Notes under the pieces: generated by a model
The model's database searches: none
Told to the model about the DNA's origin: nothing
The model's input: the letters and a program-made list of their open reading frames with translations, nothing else
Program-made: the position numbers and the translations under genes
Origin: Drosophila miranda
Taxonomy: Eukaryota; Arthropoda; Insecta; Diptera; Drosophilidae
Direction of reading: 5' to 3'
Assembly (NCBI RefSeq): GCF_003369915.1
Contig: NC_046676.1
Span: forward strand, 18,396,001 to 18,460,000
DNA: 64,000 bases
Part shown: piece by piece, positions 23,201-36,136 of the stretch
How the letters are laid out: each line of letters starts with the position of its first letter
How positions within the stretch are numbered: the stretch's first letter is position 1

Positions 23201-26200
23201 CGATTAGCCCTATTCCCCGGGTGCATCTATGTTTAGTATACATATGGAGTACAACTGAGGGGGCATGCACCTTAAAAGGGGTTAACGATGAGTGGTCTGG
23301 GGCCTGGCGACATCATCGACGTATAGTTTAGCATAATTATCATGTCAGCATCATGCCTGATTCGATTCTGCAGAGGCGTGCTTTGAACTAAGGTTTTCTT
23401 AAATCCAATCCAGTTTTTCTTATCATGATCTCTGCTCAAACGGTGTAACCTTGGAAAATTGCATAGGCCATTTCATCTTTCCGCTTAAAGGGGCCCAGTC
23501 AGAGTTGGCCATAATTAAAATTTCTCCATTACTCATCACCGCATCCAACCAGAGTGGCGACTCATTGCGACGGGAGCTCCGCTCCGACTACCCACAACTC
23601 ATCCCATGCCATGCCATACCACACCATTCCATACCACTCTCTCTGGATGTGGAAAGTAGGTCATTAGCCTAACTAGAGCCTGCCTGGCAACTGTCGTCGT
23701 GCCCTGACCACTGAAAGCACAGCACCACACAGCACCACAAAGATGCTAATAATAATTATAATTCCGGCTTGCCCCAATCGAAAACTCTTAACGCTTCAAT
23801 CAACCGAGAGTCGTCGAATGGATGGGGCAGTGTCCAGTCAGTGGCAGTCAATGGCAGCATCGGTGTGGGGGGGGGGAGACTTCAACAAACTATTTTCGGG
23901 TGGCTGAGCAATCAGCTCTGTTTCCCCAATTGCAACCTGCATTTGGGTTCAATGAACGATTTGAGGTTGGTTGAGGCTCTAACGAACTGTTTCCCTTTTT
24001 CCATGCAGAGAATCTCCTGCAGAACACGTACTACAACGGCGAGGCTGGTGACAGCAGTTTGGGCAGCGAGTGCGGTGGCGGAGATGGTAATCACGAGGAT
24101 CCTGGCGACGGCCTGGGACCACTGCCTCCTAAATGGGAGACGGCATACACCGAACGCGGCGAACTGTACTTCATCGAGTAAGTAGAATGCTCTCAGATCT
24201 AAATCGTGCTCTTCGACTTACGATGATCTCTGTCCCATTGCAGCCACAACACTGGAACCTCCCACTGGCTGGATCCTCGCCTGTCCAAGTACCAGAAGAA
24301 GTCTCTGGAGGATTGCTGCGAGGACGAGCTGCCTTATGGCTGGGAAAAGATCGAGGACTCCATGTACGGCATGTACTTTATCGATCATGTGAATCGCAGG
24401 ACGCAGTACGAGAACCCTGTTCTGGAAGCCAAGAGGAGGGCTGCAGAGCAACGTCAGCAGCAGCAACAGCAACAACAACAACAGCAACATCAGCAGCAAC
24501 AGCAGCTTCAGCTCCAGCAGCAACAACAACAAAACCAGCAGCAGCAGCAGCAGGAGCAGCGTTCCAAGACTCCAACGGCGGTGGATGCAGAAGTGGAGGA
24601 TGAAGCGCCAGTCAAGCTGCTCTACAAGTTCACCCGCAATCCCGCAGAGTTGCAGGGCCAGCGTATCAACACCACCTTGCTAAAGTCCACCCGTGGCCTC
24701 GGTTTCACCATCGTTGGGAGCGATGGCAGTGCTGGCGGGGATGTGGAGGAGTTTCTGCAAATCAAGACCGTTGTGCCGAATGGTCCCGCCTGGTTGGATG
24801 GCCAGCTGCAGACGGGCGACGTCCTGGTCTATGTGAACGACACCTGCGTCCTGGGTTACACGCATCACGATATGGTCAACATATTCCAGTCGATACTGCC
24901 CGGAGAGAGGGCTGCCCTGGAGGTTTGTCGCGGCTATCCGCTGCCCTTCGATCCCAACGATCCCAACACGGAGGTGGTGACCACCATGGCCGTGGCCGTT
25001 GCTGTGGATGGACGTGACTCCGACAAGCAGCGGCGTCTCAACATGGATGGCAACTACAACTTTCTGGATCTGTCCGGCGAGGGGGCCGGCAAGGCAAGTG
25101 GCAGTGGCAGTGGCTTCATTCTGATGAAGAAGCCGGAACTGTACACCTTCTCCATCATGAAGGGATCCATGGGCTTCGGATTCACCATTGCCGACTCCGC
25201 CTGCGGCCAGATCGTGAAGAAGATTCTCGATCGCAGCTGCTGTACCCAACTAATGGAAGGCGATGTGCTGCTGGAGATCAATGGAATCAACGTTCGGAAC
25301 AAGCCACACTTCTATGTGGTCGAGCTACTCAAGGAGTGCAGCCAGACGACACCCACAGCAGTGAAGATCCAACGCACGCCCCCCGACCAGCCTGCCAACC
25401 CGCTCAGTCAGCTGAATCAGCTCAATCAGGTGGGGAACGTGGCCAAGTTGCGCAAGAACTTTGTGGGCAGCGGGCTCTTCCGCAGCAAGACCCCCACGGC
25501 AGACCTGTACAGCACCCAAGTCAAGGAAGTGCTGCCCATGCGGCCGAAGACTCCCCTGGTGGACACACGACGTGCCAGGGTCCAGACGCCCAGCAATGAA
25601 GTGGACGGCGGCGACGCACCGTCGGACGAGACGGAGGCGAGAAAGCCCCTTCAGCTGCACTCTCAGGGCAAGTCCAACAGCAGTCTCCAGGAGCTGGACG
25701 ACATACCTTTCATGGATCCCTACCCCAAAATGGTCAGTCGGCTGAGCGAACGTCTGGCCGAGGCCTCACTTCAGGCGGATAGTGGAGGCGGCATCTATGG
25801 GCTGCCTCCCAGCATGCAGCCATTGCCGCTGCCGCTAACGCACCACGAGTCCTGCTACTGCTACGACTGCCAGGCCCAGCGCTACCGTCCGGGCTACTTT
25901 GTGCCGCCGCAGCATTCCACGATCTCGGGAGGAAGCGGCCAGTACTCGCCCCTGCAGGCGGCCCACATTCAGAACGAGCGGATACAGCGGCGTGTCAACG
26001 AGCTGCTCAGCGATCGGAGGCGCGTGGGCTTTGCCAACCTCGATCCTCCCCAGCAGCAGATGCAGCACTCGCCCAGCTGGCGCAACGGAGCCCTACTCGA
26101 TGCCTCCGAGGACGCGGACCAGTGCGAGCTGACCGAGGTGACACTGGAGCGTCAGGCTCTGGGCTTTGGCTTCCGCATTGTCGGTGGCACCGAGGAGGGC

Positions 26201-27140
26201 TCTCAGGTGACCGTCGGCCACATTGTGCCGGGCGGGGCCGCAGATCAGGATCAGCGCATAGCCACCGGCGATGAGATACTCAGCATCGATGGCATCAATG
26301 TGGTAAGTGGCAGTCGCAGTGCATCGTGTGACTCAATAAAGTCCTGTGCTAATCTGTTTCCCACAGCTAAAATCTTCGCATCACAAAGTCGTCTCTTTGG
26401 TGGGTGAATCTGGTCTGCGTGGCCAGGTCACGATGATCCTGCGCCGACGACGGGGTCCACTTCTGCAGCAGGCTCCTCCGCTCGTATCGCAGATGCGACG
26501 GTATCCCTACGATGTTATTGTCAGCCGACATGAGAACGAGGGCTTTGGCTTCGTCATAATATCCTCATCGAATCATTATTACGGCTCGACCATAGGTAAG
26601 GCGGTGTCATCTAGTCTAGTCGCTGAATCCCACCCCAATCTCATCTCAATTTCCCTTGGATCCCTAGGAAAACTGATTCCCGGCAGTCCAGCGGATCGTT
26701 GTGGGGAGCTCAAGGTGGGCGACCGCATTATAGCCGTGAATCGGATCGAAATAGCAGGCATGTCACACGGCGACGTTGTGAATCTCATCAAGGAGTCGGG
26801 TCTGCATGTGCGTCTCACCATCGGCTGTCCCCTGAAGGAAGGCGGCCCCAGTCCCGGTGGAAGCAGTGCTGGTCTGGGCAGCAATACACCGCTCCAAGCA
26901 TCTCCCAGTCTGCTTAAAGCGCCATCACTGCCATCACATCAGCAACAGCAGCAGCTACCACAGCAAAATCAGCAAGCCATCCAGCAGCAACAGCAGCAGC
27001 TGCAGCATCAGCTCCACCACCAACAGCAACTGGAGATGCCCATGTCAATGCCCATGCCCGGACACGGGGGCTACGTGGAGCGTGCCAGCAACAATATTGC
27101 GGCCACTCTGGCCCTGCACCAACAGCAGCCACAATTATGA
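17287..27140 (+). CDS. Magi: Magi: WW and PDZ scaffold of adherens junctions
   Basis: Exons 17287-18082, 24009-24177, 24244-26302, 26367-26595 and 26668-27140 join in frame to 1241 residues. The N-terminal 265 residues are low complexity (poly-Gln, His, Ala). Two WW domains follow (about 300-335, [20 protein letters not shown]; about 347-380, [20 protein letters not shown]). Four PDZ domains lie at about 447-545, 620-700, 947-1040 and 1055-1140, with carboxylate-binding loops GLGF, GFGF, GFGF and GFGF. The vertebrate guanylate-kinase domain and first PDZ are not present, as known for the fly protein. Magi links membrane proteins at cell junctions to Ras/Rap and PTEN signalling. Poly-Gln tracts after WW2 and near the C-terminus are likely length-variable. 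Exon junctions inside PDZ3 and PDZ4 fall at GT-AG sites. Confidence 0.94.
18083..24008 (+). other. Large Magi intron (5.9 kb)
   Basis: It starts GTAAAA and ends CCATGCAG. No nested gene could be supported on either strand. Contents are short simple repeats (CA at 18305-18322, AGTGGAGTGG at about 19655-19676, CAAGTAG units at about 20455-20490, AC at 22391-22410 and 22826-22843) in ordinary AT-biased DNA. Enhancers are possible but nothing in the sequence identifies them. Confidence 0.7.
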
Positions 27141-27690
27141 CTCTGAGATCTACGAATCCGGCTCTACAAGAGCTTTCTCTAGTGTTAGTGCTCGTGCTCG
27201 TATGGATCGGAAGGAGACTTGTTTGTAATTAGTACTTCATTAGGTAAACCCAAAGACTGAATTTAGTAAGCCTCTGTAAATCTAACACTTTACGAATCTC
27301 GAGACGTTTCGTGAATGCATCTTCTATACCAGTTTTTATTCGAAATACCATTCAGTGGCGTAGGCTTGGACTATATCCAGACATAGGCATATCGGATTGT
27401 GAGATATTTACTGCATTTTAAATAATGTTTTACACTCGTATTCGAAAATTAGATTGTAAATGTACAAATGTAAAGGACTTCAATATTTTATTCACAAGTT
27501 TTTTTTTGAATCCAATTTAGACTTATTTACACGGTATTTGTTTGTATGTAATGTACTGTATATGTACGAATATATATAATATGCTTAAAAGAATTTTTTT
27601 TTTTTTTTTTAAAGATCAGACGCAATGGAATGTGATTCATCGGCAGCTATTGCTCCTGGCTTGAATAAAAGATGTGTACATACATATGTG
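27141..27690 (+). other. Magi 3' UTR and poly(A) signal
   Basis: Ordinary UTR with a poly-T run at about 27594-27611 and AATAAA at 27664-27669, the likely poly(A) signal. The next gene on the opposite strand ends about 170 bp further, so the two are tail to tail. Confidence 0.55.
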
Positions 27691-27862
27691 CTTTGCAAAT
27701 TGCTGATGATCCATTATGGAAATAAGAAAGAAATAGTAAAAGACGCTTGTTTATTCAACGCATATTAACAAAATATCAAACATTCAAATATTTATTGAAA
27801 ATGCAATTGAAATGCGATACAATGGGGATGTAACGCGTTGGTTGTTGATGAAGCGAAACTAA

Positions 27863-28291
27863 CTAGAGATATCTCCAGTCCTGCAACTCTTCTCCACGCT
27901 CTTGGCTTATCCACTTGTGGTATGCGGGATCCTTGGCCAGTTCCCGATCGATGGCATCAACTGTGGCCTGGGCCCGACGTTCATAGCCACGCTCTCTGCG
28001 AGCGGCAGCACGCGATACCGATTTGGCGGCACCGTTTTGCTGGACGGCAGACCCGCCTGCTCCGTCTAGACACTTGGCGTCTCCAGGACCCGTGTAGAAT
28101 TCCCGTTTGGTGACCGTGACTTGATACTTCGTCTCCTGACATAGCGCTCCGCGCGAATTAAAGTTTTGACCCCTATTTTGTTGCTGGGCTGGGGCAAAGT
28201 CTCCAGATTCGCCTTGATAGTCATTATTGGGATATGACTTGTATTCGCACTGGTATTGAAATTTGGTGTTCCATGGATCTCTGCGACTCAT
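27863..28291 (-). CDS. Unrecognised 142-residue hydrophilic protein
   Basis: Single-exon frame from ATG at 28291-28289 (MSRRDPWNTKFQYQCEYKSY) to the stop at 27863. The frame is open a little further upstream, but MSRRDPW is the more natural start; the sequence before it (CTGCGCAG) could also be an intron acceptor just upstream of the ATG. The protein is basic and hydrophilic with no signal peptide or membrane span. It has a conserved-looking middle (KYQVTVTKREFYTGPGDAKC) and an Arg/Ala-rich helical C-terminal half ending EELQDWRYL. I do not recognise the family. An AATAAA on the minus strand (27796-27791) is a plausible poly(A) signal. It lies between Magi and mago. Confidence 0.7.
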   Translation of the reverse strand: MSRRDPWNTKFQYQCEYKSYPNNDYQGESGDFAPAQQQNRGQNFNSRGALCQETKYQVTVTKREFYTGPGDAKCLDGAGGSAVQQNGAAKSVSRAAARRERGYERRAQATVDAIDRELAKDPAYHKWISQERGEELQDWRYL

Positions 28292-29266
28292 CTTGAATTC
28301 TGCGCAGAGAGGACAGGACAGTGATGAGGATTTCAGTATATTTACATATAAATCTGTAATCAATTAACCAACCAAAGCTCTTTTTACACGACTGTTCACT
28401 TTCAGCTTCCTCAGAAAAATGAATTTTGGCTTCACTTCAACCGATTCTCCATCCCCACAACTTGCCGAGTGCGCAGTTTTATGGTACCCATACAGAAACG
28501 TAATATGTATGTGATACGCAGCTTGTATATATGTACATACAAGCATAAACAGGCTGTGTATATGTTCATATGCATGTATGAGACCCTTTATTGTTTAGAT
28601 CTCGGGTTTCTTTGGTAAATTTGAGCTTCGATCAGCTTCGGTCGCCTCGGACTCTCCATGTCAGAGATTCATAAAAATATGTGATTGTAGTCGATAAGCA
28701 GAAGTCGTAAAGTAGTATAGAAGCAAGAAAGAGGATCAAAAGGCAAATACAGAAACTATGCAGTAGAGTAATCCGCTATTTTAATGTGTGGCGGTAGTGG
28801 TGGTGTCTCTGAGGGAGAGAGCAGTAGAAAGAGGATCAAAAAGGAATTGATGATAGAGAGCAATAGGATGATCCATGATGCAATTATACAAGGTGGTCCA
28901 GCCCTAAGCGGTGCCTATTTTTCTTAGTAACAACATACACAGCAGCAAGCTCTGTTTTTTAATTTGAGGGTATAAATAAGACCCTGAGGAAAAGGAGTGG
29001 ACCCATGAATTGGATGAGTATAGGAATTCTAGCAGAATATGTAAACCCGACTCGCTGCGCTCAAAGCATACAAATTGTATGAGAAAGAGCAGCACAGCTG
29101 CCCGGCCGGCTGTACATGCATAGACATGTATGTATGTATGTATGTGTGTATATACAAACATTGCGAGGAGTTTTTCGATTCAGCAGCAAATATGAAACCA
29201 AAAGACTCAATCATGATGTCATTTCCTAGTCCCCTAAAAAAGCCATTTCCTAGAAACAAACGTACA
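28292..29266. other. Intergenic region between the 142-residue gene and mago
   Basis: No supported gene. It contains (TATG)n at about 29127-29145. The minus-strand AATAAA at 29272-29267, just beyond the right edge, may end mago transcripts. Confidence 0.5.
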
Positions 29267-29471
29267 TTTATTTTATGGGCATTTATTCGTTACACAGACT
29301 CCACTTCATTCAGTTTTCCAGAGCGTTCTCCAAACTGTACACAAATGTTGTACTAAAAGTAGAGGAGCATTAGGGCTAATACAAGTACTAGTGTTGTTGA
29401 GGCTTCGTTAAAAAAATAATGCGTCTGTTTAAATAGACTTATGCGTAAAATCGAATATGAGGGTGGGCAGC

Positions 29472-29979
29472 TTATATGGGCTTGATCTTGAAGTGCAGGC
29501 CGATGAGCGAGAAGACCAAACACTTGAGATCTTGCACCAGATAATAGAAGCAGCGCAAGCCCTCGGGGTCCTTTGAACGATTCACGTCCACCAATGAGCC
29601 AGTTTTTGAGGTAGTAAACGATATGTGCTCGTCGCCAATCACAATCTCCAGTTCCTGAAAAACGACGGGACGAGGTAAATACACTTTCACTGGCAGTCAT
29701 TCAGGTTGTGGCACTTACCTGACGACCCACGCGATCTGGTGGCGGCCAGGGCAAATCGTCTTCCTGCATTATCTCAGAGTCAATTATGATGCGTTTCAGC
29801 TCTTCCATGACGGACTGGTGCACAAACGCTTCTTTGCGGATCATAGTGTCGTTTTTGTAGTTGGAATTGTTGGCGTAGCGCAGCTTTCCGTCCGGTCGGA
29901 ACTCGAACTCGAGAAACTCGTGTCCGAACTTGCCCTTGTGTCCAACGTAATAGCGCAAATAGAAATCGTCGGAAGACAT
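29472..29979 (-). CDS. mago: Mago nashi, exon junction complex core subunit
   Basis: Exon 1 is 29979-29719 (87 codons, [20 protein letters not shown]...) and exon 2 is 29654-29472 ([20 protein letters not shown]... to FKIKPI). Total 147 residues, the family's exact length. Mago dimerises with Y14/Tsunagi, clamps eIF4A3 on spliced mRNA, and in flies is needed for oskar mRNA localisation and for splicing of long introns. The sequence is essentially that of mago in any animal. The intron (29718-29655) is 64 nt. Confidence 0.98.
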
Positions 29980-30081
29980 GATGGTACTACAGCTGTATCT
30001 GTGATGTTTTATTTAATGTTTTAAGGAAAAAACACAATTTTTCCAACTTTTGCTAAAACGCGGCCAGAGGTGGAAAACACC

Positions 30082-30089
30082 TATCGATA
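30082..30089. promoter_or_regulatory. mago: DRE TATCGATA in the mago promoter
   Basis: A perfect DRE palindrome 103 bp upstream of the mago ATG, typical of housekeeping fly promoters. No TATA box is visible nearby, which fits that class. Confidence 0.55.
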
Positions 30090-30365
30090 CAGTCGCGTTT
30101 TTAGGGTTGTTCACAGCCGATAGGTGGTAATATTGGTCGGAATGATGGTGTTATGACATTAGACTGCGGCAACTTTGATGCGAAGAGATAAAATGCAAGA
30201 CAAAGCGTAAAATTAGTGTTCGTAGCCGTCTCTAGATGCATATTTCAGCTAAGTCAAAGAACTGAAGCACTTTTTGTGATAAAATAATGTTTTGCAACAC
30301 ACACAGCCAGCAAGCCAGCCAAATTCGATGTGAAAAGTGTAACCATCGGTCATCTCTGCCGCAGT

Positions 30366-30447
30366 GGCGCTGCTTCCAGCTCAACTGGAAAGCCAAGCAA
30401 GTGCATATACATATATCTCCCGCTGTCACTGCATGCTCTTCCCCAAA
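30366..30447 (+). repeat. Short dispersed repeat, copy 1
   Basis: The block starting GCTCAACTGGAAAGCCAA and ending CACTGCATGCTCTTCCCC recurs in inverted orientation at 45170-45245. A partly diverged 27-bp direct duplication (AGTCTAGTGTCATA, with CCATGA) follows at about 30455-30510. Confidence 0.7.
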
Positions 30448-30529
30448 GACTATCCTAGTCTAGTGTCATACGCCCATGAGCAAAGTCTAGTGTCATATGG
30501 CCATGAATGGCAGAAATGGAAGAAGCAGC

Positions 30530-32179
30530 ATGTCATCGGCATCGATACCTCAACAACAAAACAAGGCTGAGTCGAAAGTTAGAGTTTGTGTTAAAATGTA
30601 ACTTTATTTTGCTAAAATGAAACTGCATCAACAAGTAAACTACTAATAAACTACGGTAAGGAGATTCCGCTAACGTTACAACTAAAGCCAACCTCGTAAT
30701 TTCCCCAGCAACATTGTGATCATTGCAAAATTGCAACAAAGTTGGTGGATTCGCATTTGTTTGCTTGTGTGGGTGTGCGGCCGCCGCTGGGACTCCGTTG
30801 TTGTAATGGCGTCTCGATTTCCATGTCCATGTCAAAGCGCATGGGAGAGGACATGTGGCAGGCTCTCGAGCACCAGCTCCATGGCGTATCTCGGTCAAAG
30901 TAATTTTACAAAAACACAAACATCCATTAATTTCAGCAGAGAGCCGGAGAGCGCAGCGAGAGCGATAGAGAAAGCCCCGAAGTGAAAGTGCAAGGATATC
31001 AGAGCTCATGCGCCGCAATTGGCGGGAAACCAGAGCACGTGCAACACCATTCTGGCCGTCGTCCTTCGGGAAAACTCGGTCGTGCAACAAAGTTGCGCTC
31101 AGCTGCGACTCCAAAGCCTTCTCTCTTTACGAGTGCTTACTTCGGTGGTGGTTTGTTTTGACTGTCCGCCTCGAAAATCGATGACATTGAGCGCAACATT
31201 GTTGTATGCCTCTCTATGTTGCATCCACTCCCCATCTTCATCTACATCCGCCTCAGCATGCCGATGTGCCTCGCCTAGTAATGCTCACGTTCTGGCTTCT
31301 TCTACGCCTTCCATAATGTGTAAAACACAAACAAAACTCTCTCCGACTCTCGCTCGCTGCCTTCAATTTTGCATCGCTCTCTTTGGCCGTGTCTCTCCGT
31401 CCGTATATGCCGGCCCGCTCTGGTCTCCGTCTCCGTCTCCGGGTGTTCCAGCGGCCGAGTCGCTGCCTCCATTTACAACTTTGTTAACTTCGGGCCTTTT
31501 GTGTGTGCAGTTGGTATCGAGGACAGTAACCGGGACGAAGTTACTTTGTTGCGCGCTAATTGATTTTTCCACAATCAGTTTTTGCTTCCTTGTAAAACCA
31601 GCAAGTGGCCATAAAAAGCCGGAAGAAAGTCTGCCATTAAAAGCGACCTTTGAATAGAAGCCAAAAGGTGTGTAGATTCAAGGGGACTATAAAGAGGAGA
31701 TTTGTGTGAAAGTAAGAAAAGTATTTTGGTATGTATCTATGATTCTGGGACATATGTATTCGTATATAAGTACATCTGTGCGTGTATACGACGTACATGT
31801 TACTGCAAAAAGTAACTGGAGTATGTATCTAATAGAATCAGGAGATATACCATGTACCTATCCCTGGGGAATTATATCAAAGCATACTTTTAAGAGTGTC
31901 TTCCTATAGGGAAATCTTATATGTAGATATGGGAACGGAACCCTTTCAAAAGATAGTATTTAATACAAGCACAACTCTAGATAACTGAGCTGTAAGCTAT
32001 CAATTTTCTAACTAATTTCCTCCATTTGTATACCATTTATTTCCAGGCCATGTAGACAACCCCGAAACCCTTCCATAGTACAATCAGGAAAAGCCCTACA
32101 TGCAACATTCCATCGAATGAATAAGCAATTATGGATACATGAAACGTTTCACGATTTCACGAAGTAACGCGAAGTCAAC
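30530..32179 (+). other. Tmtc3 upstream region and probable 5' UTR
   Basis: No protein-coding exon is supported. A TTATTTCCAG acceptor at 32038-32047 could begin the exon containing the Tmtc3 start codon, with noncoding 5' exon(s) somewhere in 30.6-31.7 kb. Reading frames seen here are low-quality and overlap in several frames. Confidence 0.4.
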
Positions 32180-35093
32180 ATGTCAATGAACCCCAACCCC
32201 AGCACCAGTCCGCAGTTGCCACTAGTTCAGCCAGCAGCAGCCTTTGCTATACCATGCAACCGTAACCGGGAGAGAGAGGTGGTGGTTAGAGGTAGCTCCT
32301 CGCAGCGGAATCTGCTCGAGTTTGTGTGCATCTGCGTTGCGTGCATCGCCTGTTATTACAACAGTACCCAGTGCGGGCTCGTGTTCGACGACATCAGTGC
32401 GATAAGGGATAACAAGGACCTGCGGCCCCACACGCCACTGCGTAATGTGTTCCTTAACGATTTTTGGGGCACGCCGATGCGCAAAGAGCAGTCCCACAAG
32501 TCCTACCGACCGCTCACAGTGCTGACGTTCCGCTTCAACTACTTGCTGCATGCACTGGAGCCGTTTGGCTACCATCTCGTCAACCTGCTGCTGCACTTGC
32601 TGGTCTGCCTGCTGTGGCGTCGGGTCTGCCGGCTGCTGCTCCGGCAGTGTGCGGCCGTAGGCAGTAATGCACCGTCGTCCTCGCTCAACACATGCGCCTT
32701 TGTGGCCTCGCTGCTCTTTGCCATTCACCCGGTGCACACGGAGGCCGTTACTGGCGTCGTCGGCCGCGCTGAATTGCTCTCTTCCATCTGCTTCCTGGCC
32801 GCCTTTCTCAGCTACGCGAAGTCCGTCGGCGATTCCGGCTGGACTCGGCGCACGAATTGGCTGGGACTGTTCTTCTGCTTTGGCAGTTGCCTTTCGGCAT
32901 CCATGCTGTGCAAGGAGCAGGGAATCACCATTGCCGGAATATGCGTCGTATACGAGCTGTTCGTCGTGCATCAACTGCGTCCGCTGCACTTGTGCAACTT
33001 TGTGCTGCGCTTCTTTGAGGAGCAGCCCGAGCAGCAGTCCCCCAAGCTGGGGAGTGTGTCGGGCGCTCGTCGCTGGTCGTCGTCGACTCTGTGGAAACGC
33101 TTGTTCTTCCTGGCCGGCATCACGGTGGCCCTTTTGGCAGGGCGTGTCTATGTGATGGGCTCACAGCTGCCCATTTTCACGCGCTTCGACAATCCAGCTT
33201 CGGCGGCAGATACGCCCGAACGTCAGCTCACCTACGGCTACCTCATCTACCTAAATTGCTGGCTTCTCCTGTGCCCCTCTCTGCTCTGCTGTGACTGGAC
33301 CATGGGTGCGTGCAATACCTCATTAAAAAGAGTGTCCTATTAACTGATTCCATTTCAGGCACTGTTCCTCTGCTGGAGGGATTCTCGGATGCTCGCAACG
33401 TGACCACTCTGTGCACCTTCCTGGCCCTGGGAGCGCTGGTGGCCAAAGCCTGCTTCACCCGCAATCTGGCCCAATCACGGACGCTGCTCATGTGCCTCGG
33501 GTGGATGGTGCTGCCCTTTCTGCCGGCCTCCAATCTGTTCTTCCCGGTCGGTTTTGTGGTGGCCGAACGCATTTTGTATATGCCATCGATGGGCTACTGC
33601 CTGCTGGTGGCCTACGGCTTCGAGCAGCTGCAGCGACGTTGGTGCCTCAAATGGAGAATCGTGGGGCAGGTGGCCCTCGGCGTTTTACTGCTCTCCCACG
33701 CCGTGAAGACCCATCAACGCAATCGGGACTGGCGGACGGAGTACTCTCTGTTCATGTCCGGCGTGCATGTGAATCAGCGCAATGCCAAGCTGTACAACAA
33801 TGTGGGACACGCCCTGGAGAACGAGGGAGGGTACGAGGAGGCCCTGCGCTACTTTCAGGAGGCGGTGCGCATTCAAACGGACGATATTGGTGCCCACATC
33901 AATGTTGGGCGCACGTTAAATAACCTGAAGCGGTACGCAGAGGCAGAGCAGGCTTACGTGAAGGCCAAGGCTCTCTTTCCGCAGGCCAAGCCTGGAGTCA
34001 GCTATCATGCACGCATAGCACCCAATCATTTAAATGTTTTCATCAACCTAGCGAATCTCATAGCCAAGAACCAGACACGGCTCGAGGAGGCCGACCATCT
34101 CTACCGCCAGGCCATCAGCATGAGGAGTGATTACGTTCAGGTGAGATCCTTTGATCGCCCTTGGACTGACAATTGTAATATACTATATACTTCGCTTCCC
34201 TGCAGGCCTACATCAACCGCGGCGATATTCTGATGAAGCTCAATCGCACAGCCCAGGCGCAGGAGGTGTACGAGCAGGCTCTACTGTATGACAGCGAGAA
34301 CGCGGACATCTACTACAACCTAGGTGTGGTCTTTCTGGAGCAGGGCAAGAGCCAGCAGGCCCAGGTGTACTTCAACAAGGCCATCGAGCTGTACCCGGAG
34401 CACGAGCAAGCGCTGCTCAACTCGGCCATTCTGTTGCAGGAGCTGGGTGGCGAGGAGGCGCGTAAGGTGTCCCGCTCGCGCCTGTACAAGGTGCTGGCCA
34501 AGGATGATCACAACGAGAAGGTCTACTTCAATCTGGGCATGCTGGCCATGGACGAGTCGAGCTTCGAAGAGGCGGAGCAGTTCTTCAAGCGAGCCATCCA
34601 CCTCAAGTCGGACTTTCGCAGTGCGCTCTTCAATCTGGCCCTCCTGCTGGCGGACACGAAGCGGCCCCTGGATGCAGTGCCGTTTCTCAACCAGCTAATA
34701 CGCCATCACGCCTCGCACGTCAAGGGCCTCATCCTGCTGGGCGATATCTACATCAATCATATGAAGGATCTGGATGCGGCCGAGAAGTGCTATCGCAGCA
34801 TCCTTCACTACGAGCCCCAGAATACTCAGGGCCTGCACAATCTGTGCGTGGTGTTTGTCGAGCGCAAGCGGCTGGCCAAGGCGGCCGCCTGCCTGCAATA
34901 TGCCCAACGACTGGCTCCCGCCGAGGACTATATTGGTCGCCATCTGCAGATTGTCCATTCGAGACTGCAGAAAATCAACAAGTTACCTGAGTCGGCGCCA
35001 GAGCGGCAGCTCGCGTACGAGGACTACGACCCGCACGAGTTTGAGCTCCCCCAGGATCGCGCAAGCCCACACAAGTCTCGCAAACGATTATAG
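32180..35093 (+). CDS. Tmtc3: Tmtc3: ER protein O-mannosyltransferase with TPR repeats
   Basis: TMTC proteins transfer O-linked mannose to cadherin domains in the ER lumen. Exons 32180-33305, 33359-34140 and 34206-35093 join in frame to 931 residues. The first lumenal loop has the GT-C family acidic pair (GLVFDDISAIRDNKD, about residues 65-79), followed by NDFWGTPM, SHKSYRPLTVLTFRFNY and HPVHTEAVTGVVGRAELLSS, all diagnostic of TMTC3. Multiple membrane spans occupy the first half (to about residue 520). At least eight TPR units follow (from about NAKLYNNVGHALENEGGYEE). The Lys/Arg-rich end SRKRL lacks a KDEL. The ATG gives a short Pro/Asn-rich leader before the first span. The gene is convergent with ktub. 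Confidence 0.94.
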
Positions 35094-36136
35094 CAAGAGC
35101 GGGTATAAGTCAGAAGAAAGATATTATATGTATAATGTATAAAGAGAAAACCGCAACTTAACCACTTTATGTTGAGTGAAAAGTATCGAATTATGTGAAG
35201 GGTTCAGAGTCTGATTAAGGATAAAAGATATCCCACGCTATTCCAGAGTACTCGCTCCTGTACTTATTAGTTATTAACAATACCATCTGAGGATATTTAT
35301 ACAACTATTGTGTATTCTTTGTACACTTCCAATGTGATGGAGCCGTCAAATGAGTGAAAATGGTTTAATTCTTTTGTAAATACGAATCTATGATTTCTAC
35401 GATTATGTGAATGGCCTTGACAGCTGGAAATTTGCATTTGACATGCAAAAGATAAAGTAAATGTACTTAACGATATTAATTTATGTACGAGTAATAAATA
35501 AAACATTACCTAAGCTACACCAGAACTTCCACGGGTTTCTCTGAATAAAATAATATGTTAAATATGTATTGCATTGTTTTTTATTATGTATTTGGTGTGA
35601 TATAGAGTCGTAAAGTAAATACAATACATAAATACTCGCAGAATCGATACTTCTTGGGGCCTTAATCATATTTCGAGCTCAGAAAAAGTTAGTATGCTCT
35701 CTTACCGGCTATTAGTAATCGCATTGGATATAGTCTGCTCCTATATGCGGACTATCGAATTGATCAATGATATTTAACTTTGATGACATCTACATACATA
35801 CATGTCTCGATATCGCTTACAATAGAACTTACAGGGCGTTTACAGGGCACACATTTAGAAGTACAAAGTTACACGAACTCAACTACGTACTATAATTCTT
35901 CGGTATAAATCGGTGAGCAAATTCTGAAAAAATGTTGTACGTAACATATGTATTAAGTACATTATCGTATCTATACACACACACATATGTCAACGTTGTC
36001 CTACTTCGAGTGACTAGATTTCTGAGGCTATCATCAATAATGGGTCTTTGTCTTCCACCATGGCATGATCCACGATCCACGATCCATTAGACATCTATAC
36101 ATAAGGCAGCGGGACAGGTCCTGGGACTGGGTTGGC
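35094..36136. other. Convergent 3' UTRs of Tmtc3 (+) and ktub (-)
   Basis: AT-rich, no coding potential. A double AATAAA at 35493-35502 is the likely Tmtc3 poly(A) signal. The right half should be ktub 3' UTR. Confidence 0.55.
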
